A stretch of 8,007 nucleotides of DNA from Oscillospiraceae bacterium (GTDB lineage: Bacteria; Bacillota; Clostridia; Oscillospirales; Oscillospiraceae), in the NCBI GenBank assembly GCA_017539635.1, contig JAFYCQ010000100.1:1-8007 (forward strand). Direction: 5' to 3'. Positions within the stretch are counted from its first letter, which is position 1; every line of letters starts with the position of its first letter. The notes under the pieces are model-generated. The model did not search any database. It saw only the letters and a list, made by a program, of their open reading frames with translations, and was not told the origin of the DNA. Position numbers and translations under genes: made by a program. Positions 6,829-8,007 of this stretch are shown here, one piece after another.

Positions 6829-8007
6829 CTATATTACGGTAACTTCCAGTTCGACTCTTGCCAGCTCCTCATCACCGTAGGTCATTACCACGGTCATCAT
6901 GGTGGTTCCCCGGCTGAGAGCATAGATTTCCATTGTGGCGGTATGTATGTCCTGCCAATCGCCCCAGTAGGTCTGGATAATGGAGTAGTCGTCGATGTAT
7001 TTGGTCAGAGTGACGTTGCTTATAAGATTTTCGTAGAACTGGAGTACAACATTTTCGCCCGGTTCAAGGGTCAGACTGTTTATCCTGCTGCCGTCACGAA
7101 TGACGTATAATTCCGGCTCCGGAGTTATGTCGCGGACCGGCACGGCCTTCACGTCGGCGGTGGAGGTATCGACATTGCCGATGGGGACTGCCAGGTTGAG
7201 GTTTGCGCTTTCTGAAAATGTTCCGCGGGTGATGCCCACGACCCTTCCGCTGGAATCGAGAAGGGCGCCGCCGCTGCTGCCGTTAGAGGTGGGGGCGCTC
7301 ATCTGGAGGAAGGTGACGCCGTCCACGTTGCGGTCTATGTAGGAAACTATGCCGTCTGTCATGGTGTGCCGCAGCCGCAGGGGATTTCCTATGGCGCAGA
7401 CCCAATCGCCGGGCCTTACATTTCCTGTGTTAAGCTCGAGGCAGGGGAAGTCTTTTCCGGCGACCTGAATTACCGCCCAGTCTTCATCTGCGTTATATTT
7501 GTAAACGCCGGTGACGTCCAACCCGTTCTCTTCATCATCGCCCAAAAAGACCTTGGCGCTGTGGGACAGCTCGAGGACGTGGTAATTCGTCAACGCGACG
7601 CCGTCAGGGGAGATGAAAAAGCCGCTGGCGGCGCTGTCCTGTTCGCCGTTCTTGTCGTAGGTCTCTATGAAAAACACGGCATCCGCGCAATTCTCATAGA
7701 TCTCGGCGGCGGAAAGGCTGGAGTTGTTCTTTACGCCGTAGGTGGCGGCGGCATCGGCGCTTATGACGCCTGTAGAAGTGAGAAAACCGAGAAGGGTCAA
7801 TGAGGAGCCCTTCAATCTTGTGTTCAGAGCGTCGTAAGAGGCAAGAGCCGCCTTGCCCCGGGTCATGGGGTCGTTCAGAGACAGGGAGCATTCTATGCCC
7901 TGCTTTCTGGCGAAGCTCACGGCGTCGGTTATTTCAAAATCACTGTCGGAATCGTAGCCCAGAGCTCTGAGCAGGAAGATCATATACTGACCCGCCGTGA
8001 CGTTGTC
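6829..8007 (-). CDS. SLH-like, trypsin/HtrA-type serine protease, 5' end cut by window edge
   Basis: The frame stays open to the right edge, so the ATG at 7983 is internal and the true start, with any signal peptide, lies outside. Of 392 visible residues (counted from the edge), about 1-70 resemble S-layer homology repeats: NVTAGQYMIFLLRALGY, then AVSFARKQGI...DPMTRGKAALASYDAL. Residues about 105-280 form a trypsin-like domain of the HtrA type: SGFFISPDGVALTNYHVL (His143), DWAVIQV (Asp176), and NGSSGGALLDSSGRVVGIT (Ser245 in GSSGG). The catalytic triad is intact. After NLNLAVPI there is no PDZ domain; instead residues about 300-392 form a beta-rich segment ending VELEVTVI that resembles bacterial Ig-like modules. 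Likely role: a wall-attached or secreted protease acting outside the membrane; substrate unknown. Codon use (many ATA) matches its neighbours, so recent transfer is not indicated. The protease call is firm; the SLH and Ig-like calls are pattern-based. Confidence 0.88.
   Translation of the reverse strand, partial: DNVTAGQYMIFLLRALGYDSDSDFEITDAVSFARKQGIECSLSLNDPMTRGKAALASYDALNTRLKGSSLTLLGFLTSTGVISADAAATYGVKNNSSLSAAEIYENCADAVFFIETYDKNGEQDSAASGFFISPDGVALTNYHVLELSHSAKVFLGDDEENGLDVTGVYKYNADEDWAVIQVAGKDFPCLELNTGNVRPGDWVCAIGNPLRLRHTMTDGIVSYIDRNVDGVTFLQMSAPTSNGSSGGALLDSSGRVVGITRGTFSESANLNLAVPIGNVDTSTADVKAVPVRDITPEPELYVIRDGSRINSLTLEPGENVVLQFYENLISNVTLTKYIDDYSIIQTYWGDWQDIHTATMEIYALSRGTTMMTVVMTYGDEELARVELEVTVI

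Noticed and set aside
7366..7803. Plus-strand open frame of 145 codons opposite the serine protease
   Set aside because: It covers the catalytic-domain coding region on the other strand; the protease has an intact triad and family motifs, so this frame is a shadow.
7981..7983. ATG as the true start of the serine protease
   Set aside because: The frame continues to the window edge and the residues before it (DNVTAGQY) complete an SLH-like segment; starting at this ATG would cut that segment.
1..8007. Mobile elements, CRISPR arrays, tRNA/rRNA genes, riboswitches, phage or defence genes
   Set aside because: Reading both strands I saw no transposase or integrase motifs, no regularly spaced repeats, no tRNA-like cloverleaf and no intergenic gap large enough to hold such features.

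Overview
This window is a stretch of ordinary chromosomal core genome from a Gram-positive bacterium, most likely a clostridial Firmicute of the Oscillospirales/Ruminococcaceae type. The evidence is the gene content (GdpP, bL9, replicative DnaB, TilS, Hpt, FtsH in one co-directional run), moderately high G+C with heavy use of the ATA (Ile) and AGA/AGG (Arg) codons, and an S-layer-homology-bearing secreted serine protease. The taxonomic placement is inferred from style and gene order, not from a database search.

Layout: positions 1-6772 hold six tightly packed plus-strand genes. They are the 3' part of gdpP (cyclic-di-AMP phosphodiesterase, cut by the left edge), rplI (ribosomal protein bL9), dnaB (replicative helicase), tilS (tRNA-Ile lysidine synthetase), hpt (hypoxanthine phosphoribosyltransferase) and ftsH (membrane AAA+ zinc protease). 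Gaps are 15, 9, -8 (overlap), 7 and 29 bases. In Bacillus subtilis gdpP-rplI-dnaB and tilS-hpt-ftsH are two separate conserved blocks; here they are joined, with dnaB and tilS overlapping. An AT-rich island near the 3' end of tilS holds two promoter-like sequences that could give hpt-ftsH its own transcription. ftsH begins at TTG, not ATG.

A strong near-symmetric hairpin with A/T tracts on both sides (about 6779-6822) closes the run and probably acts as a bidirectional terminator. Converging on it from the right is a minus-strand gene (6829-8007, cut by the right edge). It encodes an exported-type protein with SLH-like repeats, a complete trypsin/HtrA-like catalytic domain (His-Asp-Ser all visible) and a beta-rich C-terminal domain in place of a PDZ domain.

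Together the plus-strand genes cover second-messenger turnover, translation, replication, tRNA decoding, purine salvage and membrane protein quality control. I see no mobile element, CRISPR array, RNA gene, phage or defence module. No intergenic gap exceeds about 60 bases. I found no convincing new multi-gene system. The points most worth a second look are the internal tilS promoters, the TTG start of ftsH, the pairing of ATA-rich codon use with tilS, and the domain layout of the partial protease.
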